This document shows positions 1-8,421 of a stretch of 39,434 bases of DNA, one piece after another. The notes under the pieces are model-generated. The model saw nothing but the letters and a program-made list of their open reading frames with translations. It did not search any database and was not told the DNA's origin. The position numbers and the translations under genes were made by a program. Every line of letters begins with the position of its first letter. Positions within the stretch are counted from its first letter, which is position 1. Origin of the DNA: Angustibacter sp. Root456 (lineage in GTDB: Bacteria; Actinomycetota; Actinomycetes; Actinomycetales; Angustibacteraceae). Where the stretch lies: NCBI RefSeq assembly GCF_001426435.1, contig NZ_LMER01000004.1:34817-74250 (forward strand), given 5' to 3'.

Positions 1-8
1 TGCGGGGG

Positions 9-917
9 TCAGGTGCGGGCGGACAGTCGCTCGCGCTGCGGGACGACCGTGTACTTGGGGTCCTTCGCCGAGGCCACGCCACCCTGGAAGATGCCGAAGC
101 GGGTCAGCACCGAACCGGCGACCAGCGCGGCGCCCGAGACGACGGACAACAGGCGTGAGCGGCGGCTCACCACCGCCCCCAGCGCACCCCCGGCCTCGAG
201 GAGGCGAGCGGCCTTCAGCAGCTTGCCCGGACGCCCCTGGGTGTACGGCTCAGCGATCATGCCGAGCCGCTGGTGCAGCAGCTGGTGGGCGACGAGCTCG
301 GCCGCCGTCCCGGCGACCGCTACCTTGCGCGCCGGACCGCTCTCGTCGAGCGGCGCCAGGGCCAGCGCTCCTCCCCCAGCGGCGGCCGCGGCGCTCCCAG
401 CGAACAGGAACGGCATCTCGCGGTAGGCGTCGTGCCAGGCCGGCACCGCGGTGTTGGAGATGAGGGCCGCGGTGTAGGTGGCGAGCGGGCCACCGAGCGC
501 GGCAGCGCCCAGGCCGGCCGCTCGACCGAGCCGCGGCAGGCGCCCGGTCACCGTCGACAGCGCCGCCGCCGAGGCGAGCGAGCTGAACGGCGCCAGGACC
601 CACGAGCCGACCGACAGCGGCGAGGTGACCTTGAAGGTCCGCAACATGTTGAGGAACCGCTCGGGCCGGCCGAGGTCGTGGATCAGCGCGACCGTGCCCA
701 GCCCCGCGCCCGCCGCCGCGCCCAGCCGGGCGACCCGGCTCAGCCCCGGCCGGCCGGTGGCCTCGGCGCCCTCGGCGAGCAGCGCCGACACGCCGGCGTA
801 CCCGCCGAGGAAGAGGTACAGCGGGACGTCCGGCTGCTTCCACACCGGCGCCTTAAGGATCGGCCGGCCGTAGTAGGACTCGAACTCCGGCTCGGGTACC
901 AGCGAACGCTCTCTCAC
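9..917 (-). CDS. nrfD: NrfD/PsrC-type membrane subunit of formate dehydrogenase
   Basis: This is a 302-residue polytopic membrane protein, third in the fdhA-fdhB-nrfD operon. Its N-terminus carries the EPEFESYYGRPILKAPVWK stretch typical of NrfD-like subunits. Eight or so hydrophobic segments follow, with the family's early GGYAG and HDLGRPERF motifs. NrfD/PsrC proteins anchor molybdopterin oxidoreductases in the membrane and exchange electrons with the quinone pool; here electrons would come from FdhB. The GTG start at 917 overlaps the fdhB stop codon (GTGA), which implies translational coupling. The reading frame runs further upstream, but no better start exists and that part is antisense-like to the operon. 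The stop is 9 bases inside the window, so the gene is complete. The family call is firm; the role in formate oxidation is inferred from the operon. Confidence 0.9.
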   Translation of the reverse strand: MRERSLVPEPEFESYYGRPILKAPVWKQPDVPLYLFLGGYAGVSALLAEGAEATGRPGLSRVARLGAAAGAGLGTVALIHDLGRPERFLNMLRTFKVTSPLSVGSWVLAPFSSLASAAALSTVTGRLPRLGRAAGLGAAALGGPLATYTAALISNTAVPAWHDAYREMPFLFAGSAAAAAGGGALALAPLDESGPARKVAVAGTAAELVAHQLLHQRLGMIAEPYTQGRPGKLLKAARLLEAGGALGAVVSRRSRLLSVVSGAALVAGSVLTRFGIFQGGVASAKDPKYTVVPQRERLSART

Positions 918-1828
918 TTGCGCCTCCCCACGAACGCCACGATGCCCGTCGCCACCAGGCCCACCGCCGCCACCGCCACGTGCCGCCAGGTCGAGGGCAG
1001 GTCGCGGGTCGTGACGACCGGGTCGGGCGGAAGGCCGTACACCTCCGGCTCGTCGAGCAGCAGGAAGAACGCGCCATCGCCGCCCACGCCGTCGTCCGGG
1101 TCGTGGCCGTAGAGCCGGGCCTCGGTGATGCCCTCGGCGTGCAGGGCGTCGACCCGCTGCTGCGCCCGTTCGCGCAGCTCGTCGAGCGGGCCGAACTGGA
1201 TCGACTGCGTCGGGCAGGCCTTGGCGCACGCCGGCTCCATGCCGGCGCCGAGCCGGTCGTAGCACAGCGTGCACTTGAAGACGCGGCCGTCGTCCTTGCG
1301 CTGGTCGATGACGCCGTACGGGCAGGCGGGAACGCAGTAGCCGCACCCGTTGCAGACGTCCTCCTGCACGACGACGGTGCCGAACTCGGTGCGGAAGAGC
1401 GCTCCGGTCGGGCAGACGTCGAGGCAGGCGGCGTGCGTGCAGTGCTTGCAGACGTCGGACGACATCAGCCAGCGGATGTCGGAGTTGTCCGGCGACTGGC
1501 CGGTGTCACCCGCGGGCAGGTCGGGGGCGCTCTTGGGGGCGCCCACGGACGGCATGCCGAGATCGGTGACCTTGCGGGGGACGGTCTGCTCGACGAAGGC
1601 CACGTGCCGCCAGGTGTCGGCCCCCAGCTCCTGGCTGTTGTCGTAGCTCATGCCCGTGAGCGTGAGCCCGTCCTCGGGAACGGCGTTCCACTCCTTGCAG
1701 GCGACCTCGCAGGCCTTGCAGCCGATACACACCGTGGTGTCGGTGAAGAAGCCGACGCGGTCAGGGTGGGTGTCGTAACCGGCGTCCGCTGACACGTCGG
1801 TCATCGGGCCGAACAGGCTGTTGCTCAC
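914..1828 (-). CDS. fdhB: Formate dehydrogenase iron-sulfur (beta) subunit
   Basis: This 304-residue ferredoxin-like electron-transfer subunit links the FdhA active site to the membrane subunit. Four cysteine clusters are visible in order: CIGCKACEVACKEWN, CKHCTHAACLDVCP, CNGCGYCVPACPYG and CTLCYDRL...CAKACP. This is the four [4Fe-4S] layout of the FdnH/FdoH family. Near the C-terminus VAVAAVGLVATGIVAFVG forms one transmembrane helix followed by RRK, as in the E. coli FDH-N beta subunit. The GTG start overlaps the fdhA stop (GTGA), and the gene's own stop overlaps the nrfD start. Identification is secure. Confidence 0.95.
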   Translation of the reverse strand: MSNSLFGPMTDVSADAGYDTHPDRVGFFTDTTVCIGCKACEVACKEWNAVPEDGLTLTGMSYDNSQELGADTWRHVAFVEQTVPRKVTDLGMPSVGAPKSAPDLPAGDTGQSPDNSDIRWLMSSDVCKHCTHAACLDVCPTGALFRTEFGTVVVQEDVCNGCGYCVPACPYGVIDQRKDDGRVFKCTLCYDRLGAGMEPACAKACPTQSIQFGPLDELRERAQQRVDALHAEGITEARLYGHDPDDGVGGDGAFFLLLDEPEVYGLPPDPVVTTRDLPSTWRHVAVAAVGLVATGIVAFVGRRK

Positions 1829-4800
1829 GTCGCCCTCCTGTCGTCGATGCCGGCTCGCACTCGGTAGTCCTGCACCAGGGCGGTCAGGGCGCTGCCTCGC
1901 GGACGCCGACCCGGCTGGATGTCGCAGGTGCCGACCTTCTCCTGGATGTGGACGTTCGGATCGAGGGTGAGGTTGACCAGGTCGTTGGTGGAGTCGCCGG
2001 TCGTGAGGCCGTTACCACCCCAGTGATAGGGCAGCCCGACCTGCTCGACGACGTGGCCGTCGACCCGCAGCGACCGCATCCGCTCCGTAACGAGCACCCG
2101 CGCCTCGATGGCCGACCGGCTGGTGACGATCGTGGCCCAGCCGCCGTGCTCGAGGCCCCGCTCGCGGGCCAGCCGCGGCGAGACCTCGCAGAACATCGAC
2201 GGCTGCAGCTCGCTGAGGTACGGCAGGGTGCGGCTCATCCCCCCACCGGTGTGGTGCTCGGTGAGCCGGTAGCTGGTGAACACGAACGGGAACACCGGGC
2301 TCCCGCTCGGGTTCACCGGGTTGGCCGCCTGCTCGATCTCCTGAAGCACAGGGCTGTTCTGGCGTGGGTACATGGCGTTGCGCACCGGCGACTCACGCGG
2401 CTCGTAGTACGTCGGCAGCGGGCCGTCCGCCAAGCCGACCGGCGCGTAGAGCCAGCCCTTGCCGTCGGTCTGCATGACGAAGGGGTCCTGGCCACCGATG
2501 GCATCCGGGCCCTTCGCACCTTCCGGCGGGACGTGGTCGGGTGCCCGGTCGGGGATGAAGTCCGGCACGTCCTCGCCGACCCACTTGCCCTGGTCGGCGT
2601 CCCACCAGACGTACTTCTTGCGCTCGCTCCACGGCGACCCGTCAGGTTTGGCCGACGCCCGGTTGTAGATGATGCGCCGGTTGGCCGGCCAGGCCCAGCC
2701 CCATTCAGGCGCGACCCAGGTCTGCTCCCGGCCCGGCTTGCGCCGCGCCGCCTGGTTCGTCTCGTCGGCGTAGACACCGCAGTAGATCCAGCAGCCGCAC
2801 CGGGTCGAGCCGTCGTCCTTGAGCTCGGTGTAGGACGACAGCGTCTGACCGTCCGGGCCGGTGCCGTTGATCTCGCGCAGCACCGCCTCGGCACTCGGCT
2901 CGCCCTCCGGCGACTGCGGGTAGTCCCACGTGAGGTCGAGCAGCGGACGGTCCATCTCGTCGGTCGAGCCCGCCAGCTTCTCGCGGATCTTCTGGCCGAG
3001 CTGGAAGTAGAACTGCAGGTCGCTGGTGGCGTCACCCGGCGGCTCCACCGCCTTGTGGTGCCACTGCAGCATGCGCTGGGTGTTGGTGAACGACCCGCTC
3101 TTCTCGGTGTGCGCTGCGGCAGGCAGGAAGAACACCTCGGTCTGGATGTCCTCGGTGCGCAGCTCGCCCGTGGCGATCTCGGGACCGTCCTTCCAGAAGG
3201 TCGCCGACTCGATCATCGCGAGGTCTCGGACGACGAGCCAGTCCAGGTTCGCCATGCCGAGCCGCTGCATCTTGCCGTTGGCCGAACCGACGGCGGGGTT
3301 CTCCCCCACGAGGAAGTAGCCCTTGCAGCGGCCCTCGATCTGGGCGACGACCGTCGGGTACGACGAGTGGTCGCCGGAGATGCGGGGCAGGTAGTCGAAG
3401 CAGTAGTCGTTGTCTGCTGTCGCCGCGTCACCCCAGTACGACTTGAGCAGGCTGACCGTGTACTGCCGCATGTTGCCCCAGTAGCCCGTCGTCCCGGCGT
3501 CCGCGGCCACGTAGCTGTCCAGGTCCCCGTGGTTCTCGGCGTGGGGCATGGGCAGGTAACCCGGCAGGATGTTGTACAGCGTCGGGATGTCGGTCGAGCC
3601 CTGGATGCTCGCGTGACCGCGCAGCGCCATGATGCCGCCGCCCGGACGCCCGATGTTGCCCAGGAGCAGCTGCAGGATCGCGGCCGTGCGGATGTTCTGC
3701 ACGCCGGTGCCGTGCTGGGTCCAGCCGACCGCGTAGCAGAACGCCGCGGTGCGCTCCGGGCCGCTGTTGCGGGTGAGGGCGTCCGCGACCTTGGCGAAGT
3801 CCTCCGGCGCGATGCCGCACACCCGCTCCACCATCTGGGGCGTGTAGCGGGCGAAGTGGCGCTTGAGGATCTGCATGACGCACCGCGGGTGCTGGAGCGT
3901 CTCGTCGCGCTCCGGCTTCGCGTTCACGGTGGGGCCGCCTGAACCGGCCGTCTCGGAGTGGCCGGCCGCGTGGGTGTCCCCGTCGGACAGCTCGGACGGC
4001 GTACCGGCCTGGTGCGGGTCGCGCTGGCCGGCCGCAGCCGCCTCGACGGCACCCTCGTACTGCCAGCTGTCGGACTGGTAGGTGCCCTTCTGCTCGTCCA
4101 GGCCGCTGAACACGCCCTCGAGGTCCTCGGTGTCGATGAACTCCTCGTCGACGATCGCCGCGGCGTTGGTGTAGGCGACGACGTACTCGCGGAAGTAGAG
4201 GTCGTTGCTCAGCACGTGGTTGACCAGCGCGCCGAGGAAGGCGATGTCGGTGCCCGCCCGGATCGGGACGTGCAGGTCAGCCACCGCCGAGGTGCGCGTG
4301 AACCGCGGGTCGACGTGGATGATCGTCGCGCCGCGCGCCTTGGCCTCCATCACCCACTGGAACCCGACCGGATGGCACTCGGCCATGTTCGAGCCCTCGA
4401 TGACGATGCAGTCAGAGTTCTGCAGGTCCTGCTGGAAGGTCGTGGCGCCGCCGCGGCCGAACGAGGTCCCCAGACCGGGAACCGTGGAGGAGTGTCAAAT
4501 ACGGGCCTGGTTCTCGATCTGCACCGCGCCCATGGCGGTGTAGAGCTTCTTCATGAGGTAGTTCTCCTCGTTGTCGAGGGTCGCTCCTCCGAGGCTCGCG
4601 ATGCCGAGGGTGCGCCGCACGCGCTTGCCGTTCTCGTCCCAGGTCCACGTCTGGCGCCGGGTGGCGATGACCCGGTCGGCGATCATGTCGAGGGCGGTGT
4701 CGGCGTCGAGGTCCTCCCACTCGGTGCCGCCCGGACGCCGGTAGCGAACCTTCGTGACGCGTCCAGGCTGCGTGACGAGCTGCTTGCTCGCACTTCCCTT

Positions 4801-5058
4801 GGGACACAGGCGTCCTCGCGACACCGGACTGTTCGGGTCGCCCTCGATCTGGACGACCTTCTCGTCCTTCACGTAGACCTTCTGGCCGCAGCCCACAGCG
4901 CAGAACGGGCAGATCGAGTCGACGACGCGGTCGGCTGTCTCGGTGCGCGCCGTGAGGTGGTCGGTGTGCGACGAGCGCACCGCCGCTCCCCGACCGAGCA
5001 CGTCACCGTCTGTGAGCTGCCGCAGCACGGGCCAGCTGCCGATCCACGTCTTCGCCAT
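1825..5058 (-). CDS. fdhA: Selenocysteine-containing formate dehydrogenase major (alpha) subunit, read through in-frame TGA at codon 188
   Basis: This molybdopterin-bis(MGD) enzyme of about 1077 residues oxidises formate to CO2. Residues C50, C53, C57 and C85 (CPFCAVGC...LCPKG) bind a [4Fe-4S] cluster. An in-frame TGA (4495-4497) sits at codon 188 between the well-known flanks ENQARI and HSSTVPGLG, exactly where FdnG/FdhF carry selenocysteine. The downstream sequence continues in the same frame as a normal FdhA (SNMAECHPVGF; C-terminal half rich in family motifs), so this is one gene and not a pseudogene. A SECIS-like hairpin follows the TGA. The start ATG has GAGGAGG about 4 nt upstream. No twin-arginine signal is visible at the N-terminus, unlike E. 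coli FdnG. A low-complexity acidic/His insertion of about 45 residues lies near positions 3915-4062. Divergent selD supports selenoprotein use. Confidence 0.95.
4465..4497 (-). promoter_or_regulatory. UGA (Sec) codon and bacterial SECIS element
   Basis: On the minus strand the TGA (4497-4495) is followed by an 11-nt spacer. Then comes a 7-bp stem GGTTCCC/GGGGACC (one G-U pair) closing a 5-nt loop GGTCT (4483-4465). E. coli fdhF and fdnG SECIS hairpins have the same UGA-to-stem spacing and a GGUCU-type apical loop that SelB binds. The hairpin lies inside the coding sequence and its codons encode the conserved TVPGLGT stretch. Confidence 0.88.
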
Positions 5059-5072
5059 GACGCCTCCTCAAT

Positions 5073-5090
5073 GGTTGCTCAGATGCAATC
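5073..5090. promoter_or_regulatory. Candidate operator dyad upstream of the fdh operon
   Basis: An imperfect inverted repeat GGTTGC-TCAGAT-GCAATC (5 of 6 arm bases pair) lies 15-32 bp upstream of the fdhA start, between fdhA and selD. Its position fits a repressor or activator site for the fdh operon. No specific regulator can be named from it. Confidence 0.3.
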
Positions 5091-5128
5091 ACTGATCGCG
5101 CCGGCGCGCTACCCCGGACCGGGCCGCC

Positions 5129-5134
5129 TAGGGT
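5129..5134 (+). promoter_or_regulatory. -10 box of a leaderless selD promoter
   Basis: TAGGGT is followed by exactly 6 nt and then the selD ATG. This spacing puts transcription start at or next to the start codon. No Shine-Dalgarno sequence precedes the ATG. Confidence 0.6.
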
Positions 5135-5140
5135 GAAGCC

Positions 5141-6127
5141 ATGGGAGTGCGACTGACCGAGTACGCCCGCGGCGGCGGCTGCGCGTGCAAGATCCCGCCT
5201 GGAGAGCTCGAGGACGTCGTGCGCGGCCTGCAGGCCGAGCCCGCCGACGACCGTCTCGTCGTGGGGTTGGGCGACGGGGACGACGGCGCCGTGGTGCGCA
5301 TCGACGGCGGCCGCGCGGTCGTGGCGACGGCAGACTTCTTCACGCCCGTCGTCGACGACCCGTACGACTGGGGGCGGATCGCCGCCGCCAACGCGCTGTC
5401 GGACGTCTACGCGATGGGCGGGGCGCCGCTCGTCGCGGTGAACCTGCTGGCCTGGCCGCGTGACGTGCTTCCCATGGAGCTCGCGACCGAGGTGCTGCGA
5501 GGCGGCCTCGACGTCGCGCGCCAGGCCGGCTGCTTCGTCGCCGGTGGCCACAGCATCGACGACGCCGAGCCCAAGTACGGCATGGCGGTCACCGGCCTGG
5601 CCGACCCCGAGCACCTGCTGCGCAACGACTCCGCCGAGGCAGGGCTGCCGCTGACCCTCACCAAGCCCCTCGGCGTCGGGGTGCTCAACAACCGCCACAA
5701 GCAGACTGGCGAGGTGTTCTCCCACGCCGTCGAGTCGATGGCCGCGCTCAACCGCGCCGCCGCCGAGGCCGCCCTGGCCACCGGTCACCGCGCCGCCACG
5801 GACGTCACCGGCTTCGGTCTGCTCGGCCACCTGCTGAAGATGGTGCGGGCCTCAGGAGTCGACGCCGAGATCGACGCCTCAGCGGTGCCCTACCTCGACG
5901 GCGCCCGCGAGTCGCTGCGCGACGGGTACGTCAGCGGGGGCACCCGCCGCAACCTCGACTGGGTGCGTCCGCACCTCGACGCCGAGGTCGACGAGGACGA
6001 GCTGCTGCTGCTGACCGACGCCCAGACCTCCGGCGGCCTGCTGGTGGTCGGTGAGCTGCCCGGGCATCCCGTCGTCGGCCGGGTCGTCCCCCGGGCCGGC
6101 GACGGGCCGCGCGTCACCGTCCGCTGA
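5141..6127 (+). CDS. selD: Selenide, water dikinase (selenophosphate synthetase), Cys form
   Basis: This 328-residue enzyme makes selenophosphate from selenide and ATP, the selenium donor for Sec-tRNA. The N-terminal catalytic loop is GGGCACKI, with C14 and K17 matching the essential Cys and Lys of E. coli SelD (GCGCK); here the redox residue is Cys, not Sec. Further family motifs are DFFTPVVDDPYDWGRIAAANALSD split across residues 63-88, GGHSIDDAEPKYG and the C-terminal TSGGLL. It is transcribed divergently from fdhA, whose Sec codon needs its product. selA, selB and tRNA-Sec are not in the window and would be expected elsewhere, perhaps just left of it. The start is supported by the leaderless promoter box. 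Confidence 0.96.
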   Translation: MGVRLTEYARGGGCACKIPPGELEDVVRGLQAEPADDRLVVGLGDGDDGAVVRIDGGRAVVATADFFTPVVDDPYDWGRIAAANALSDVYAMGGAPLVAVNLLAWPRDVLPMELATEVLRGGLDVARQAGCFVAGGHSIDDAEPKYGMAVTGLADPEHLLRNDSAEAGLPLTLTKPLGVGVLNNRHKQTGEVFSHAVESMAALNRAAAEAALATGHRAATDVTGFGLLGHLLKMVRASGVDAEIDASAVPYLDGARESLRDGYVSGGTRRNLDWVRPHLDAEVDEDELLLLTDAQTSGGLLVVGELPGHPVVGRVVPRAGDGPRVTVR

Positions 6128-6165
6128 CTGCTGACTGCTGACTGCTCGTCGTTCGAGCCCACCCA

Positions 6166-6219
6166 CCCGTGATCATGCACGCCAGCGCGGTGGGGTGCGC
6201 TGCCGTGCATGATCACGGG
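6166..6219. repeat. Long palindromic hairpin between convergent genes (REP-like or bidirectional terminator)
   Basis: Two perfect 16-bp arms (CCCGTGATCATGCACG and its complement, 6166-6181 and 6204-6219) enclose a second stem CAGCGC/GCGCTG after one mismatch, with a G-rich tip. It lies between the convergent ends of selD and the aldo/keto reductase. There is no U-tract. It could end transcription both ways, or it could be a copy of an intergenic repeat family. No second full copy occurs in this window. Confidence 0.75.
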
Positions 6220-6233
6220 CGGCGGGGAGGGGG

Positions 6234-7268
6234 TCAGTGGGCGCTGGAGGGCGCCCACAAGTTGATGCCGGCCTCGACGGCGTCGCGGTCGATCGCGGCC
6301 AGCTCGTCGTCGCTGAAGGACAGGTGGTCGAGCGCGCTCACGTTGGCCTCGAGCTGACGCACGCTGCTCGCCCCGACCAGCACCGAGGTGACGCGCGGGT
6401 CGCGCAGGGCCCACGCGAGCGCCATCTGCGCGAGCGTCTGACCGCGCTGCTGCGCCATCTCGTTCAGGGCTCGCACGTGCGCGAGCGTCTCGTCGGTGAG
6501 CAGGTCGGGCGACAGCGACTTGCCCTGGCTGGCGCGCGAACCCTGCGGGACGCCGTCCAGGTACTTGTCGGTGAGCATCCCCTGGGCCAGCGGCGAGAAG
6601 GCGATGCAACCCACGCCCTCGGACTCCAGCGTGTCGAGCAGGCTCTCCTCGATCCAGCGGTTGAGCATCGAGTACGACGGCTGGTGGATCAGCAGGGGCG
6701 TGCCCATCTCGCGCAGGATCGCCGCGGCCTCGGCCGTCCGCTCCGGTGAGTACGACGAGATGCCCGCGTACAGCGCCTTGCCCGACCGGACGGCGTGGTC
6801 CAGGGCCCCCATGGTCTCCTCGAGCGGGGTCTCGGGGTCGAAACGGTGGCTGTAGAAGACGTCGACGTAGTCCAGCCCCATCCGGCTGAGCGACTGGTCC
6901 AGCGAGGCCAGCAGGTACTTGCGGCTGCCCCACTCCCCGTACGGGCCGGGCCACATGTCGTAGCCGGCCTTGGTCGAGATGACGAGCTCGTCGCGGTACG
7001 GCCGGAGGTCCTCGGCGAAGATCGTGCCGAAGTTCTTCTCGGCGCTGCCGTAGGGCGGCCCGTAGTTGTTGGCCAGGTCGATGTGCGTGATGCCGAGGTC
7101 GAACGCGCGCCGCAGGATCGCTCGCTGGGTGTCGATCGCCACGTCGTCGCCGAAGTTGTGCCACAAGCCCAGTGACACCGCGGGCAGCTGCAGACCGCTG
7201 CGTCCGCAGCGTCGGTAGGCCATGGCGTCGTAACGGTCGTCGGCAGCGCGGTGCGGGGCAGGGATCAT
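6234..7268 (-). CDS. Aldo/keto reductase (YghZ/AKR14-like)
   Basis: This 344-residue TIM-barrel NADPH-dependent oxidoreductase has a recognisable catalytic tetrad: Asp and Tyr in HIDLANNYGPPYGSAEKNFG, Lys in VISTKAGYD, His in FYSHRFDP. The motifs IHQPSYSMLNRW and CIAFSPLAQGMLTDKYL are those of the L-glyceraldehyde-3-phosphate reductase (YghZ) and voltage-channel beta-subunit-like group. I chose the ATG at 7268 because it begins just before the conserved MAYRRCGRSGLQLP segment. A GAGACT hexamer six bases upstream may be a leaderless -10. The substrate is unknown; aldehyde detoxification is only a family-level guess. Confidence 0.88.
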   Translation of the reverse strand: MIPAPHRAADDRYDAMAYRRCGRSGLQLPAVSLGLWHNFGDDVAIDTQRAILRRAFDLGITHIDLANNYGPPYGSAEKNFGTIFAEDLRPYRDELVISTKAGYDMWPGPYGEWGSRKYLLASLDQSLSRMGLDYVDVFYSHRFDPETPLEETMGALDHAVRSGKALYAGISSYSPERTAEAAAILREMGTPLLIHQPSYSMLNRWIEESLLDTLESEGVGCIAFSPLAQGMLTDKYLDGVPQGSRASQGKSLSPDLLTDETLAHVRALNEMAQQRGQTLAQMALAWALRDPRVTSVLVGASSVRQLEANVSALDHLSFSDDELAAIDRDAVEAGINLWAPSSAH

Positions 7269-7381
7269 GCCCCCAGTCTCCCAACTCGCCGGCCGCCGCT
7301 CCACCGGGGCGGGACCTGTGGCCCTTCCACTGTCGGGACAGCGGGAGTGGGCTGGGTGCAGGCCAGGTGAGGAGGCCCGCC

Positions 7382-7774
7382 ATGACGACGTCGAACCCCG
7401 TGCACCCTGTGGCGGCGCACGACCCGGTGGAGGCCGCGAGAAGCACCCGCGCGGCGTGGCTGATGGTGCCGGTCTGGGTGGCGATGTTCATCGCCACGAG
7501 CTACGCGGGGGTCGTGGTGCTCGGCTGGCTCGGGCTCGGAGAGGGTGACCTGTTCCTGTTCGCCCGCAACGTCTGGGGCTGGGTCGCCGAGATCGGGTTC
7601 ATGCTGCTGCTCGCGGCCCCGGCCGCCGCCGGTATCGCCTATGCCGTGCGCGCGGTACGCCGCGGCGCTCGGGCGTTGGCCGGCACCGCCCTGGCCGTCA
7701 ACGCGCTGCTGCTGCTCCTGGCGCTGTACATGTTCGCCGACGCGGTGCGGATGACGTACTGGCCCGGGGACTGA
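7382..7774 (+). CDS. Small integral membrane protein
   Basis: This 130-residue protein has three likely transmembrane helices: about residues 26-50 (WLMVPVWVAMFIATSYAGVV), 64-90 (WVAEIGFMLLLAAPAAAGI) and 100-122 (ALAVNALLLLLALYMFA). The ATG at 7382 has GGTGAGGAGG just upstream, which decides the start over longer alternatives. I do not recognise a named family. Small hydrophobic proteins of this layout are common in actinobacteria, and no function is proposed. Confidence 0.75.
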   Translation: MTTSNPVHPVAAHDPVEAARSTRAAWLMVPVWVAMFIATSYAGVVVLGWLGLGEGDLFLFARNVWGWVAEIGFMLLLAAPAAAGIAYAVRAVRRGARALAGTALAVNALLLLLALYMFADAVRMTYWPGD

Positions 7775-7910
7775 GCCGGGCCGGGCGGCCAGCGCGGCCC
7801 GACGACGCCGACTGCTCAAGGGTTGCGCGCGCTTGTCGAGGGGTAGAACCCTCGGCACGCGGCATGTCACCCCCCTAACGTGATCAACGGGAGTGCGGTG
7901 GTCGGGAACG

Positions 7911-7947
7911 CACGACGGCCCCCCGCGCGCTGCGGGAGGCCGTCGTG
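7911..7947 (-). terminator. Hairpin terminator downstream of the cold-shock gene
   Basis: CACGACGGCC (7911-7920) pairs with GGCCGTCGTG (7938-7947), and an inner CCCGC/GCGGG stem follows. The hairpin lies 14 bp past the cspA stop on the minus strand. It has no clear U-tract, as often in high-GC actinobacteria. Confidence 0.65.
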
Positions 7948-7960
7948 AGGCTGTTCGCGA

Positions 7961-8164
7961 TCAGATCGGAACGACGTTCTCCGCCTGCGGGCCCTTGGGG
8001 CCCTGGGTGATCTCGAACTCCACGCGCTGGTTCTCGTCCAGCGAGCGGTAACCCTGGGTCTGGATCGCCGAGTAGTGCACGAAGACGTCAGCGCCGCCGC
8101 CGTCCTGAGCGATGAAGCCGAAGCCCTTCTCAGCGTTGAACCACTTCACAGAACCCTGTGCCAT
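7961..8164 (-). CDS. cspA: Cold-shock protein, CspA family
   Basis: This 67-residue OB-fold RNA chaperone carries both RNA-binding motifs, KGFGFI (RNP1) and VFVHYSAI (RNP2), within [20 protein letters not shown] and onward. Length and motifs match single-domain actinobacterial Csp proteins. The ATG at 8164 is preceded by GGAGGAGAC. A sigma-70-like promoter about 135-160 bp upstream leaves a long 5' untranslated leader, the usual site of temperature-dependent control in this family. Confidence 0.97.
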   Translation of the reverse strand: MAQGSVKWFNAEKGFGFIAQDGGGADVFVHYSAIQTQGYRSLDENQRVEFEITQGPKGPQAENVVPI

Positions 8165-8298
8165 GCCGTCTCCTCCAGGGGACGTACTGCGACCGACACT
8201 GTGCCGGCCTGGTGCGCGGTCATGCATCCCCACGTTGGAGCTGACTTCCAAAGCCATGGCCCTGGCGAGCGGAGCCCGTGAACACCGACACCTCAGAA

Positions 8299-8327
8299 CG
8301 GATACGCCGTCCCGCTGCCTCGGTCAA
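8299..8327 (-). promoter_or_regulatory. Candidate promoter of cspA with a long leader
   Basis: On the minus strand TTGACC (8327-8322) and TATCCG (8304-8299) are 17 bp apart. Transcription from here would start near 8292 and give a leader of about 128 nt before the cspA ATG, typical of cold-shock mRNAs. The rest of the 257-bp gap to serA shows nothing else I can name. Confidence 0.5.
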
Positions 8328-8421
8328 CGCAAGAAATCTGAACTGCAGCGGGGCCCAGTATGCCATGCAGGCGCTCGGAATCCAGATCTTGACGGCGAGT
8401 CGTTCCGACGTTCGGGACGGC

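Noticed and set aside
1948-3942. Long open frame (664 codons) on the plus strand opposite fdhA
   Set aside because: Shadow of a GC-rich gene: Arg/Val/Leu-rich low-complexity translation, no known motif, wholly antisense to conserved FdhA sequence.
4495-4497. In-frame TGA read as a nonsense mutation splitting fdhA into a pseudogene
   Set aside because: Position matches the family's Sec residue, a SECIS hairpin follows, both sides are intact, and selD is adjacent.
5890-7497. 535-codon minus-strand frame overlapping selD and the reductase
   Set aside because: Arg/Ala/Pro-rich frame-shifted shadow of the real reductase and antisense to selD.
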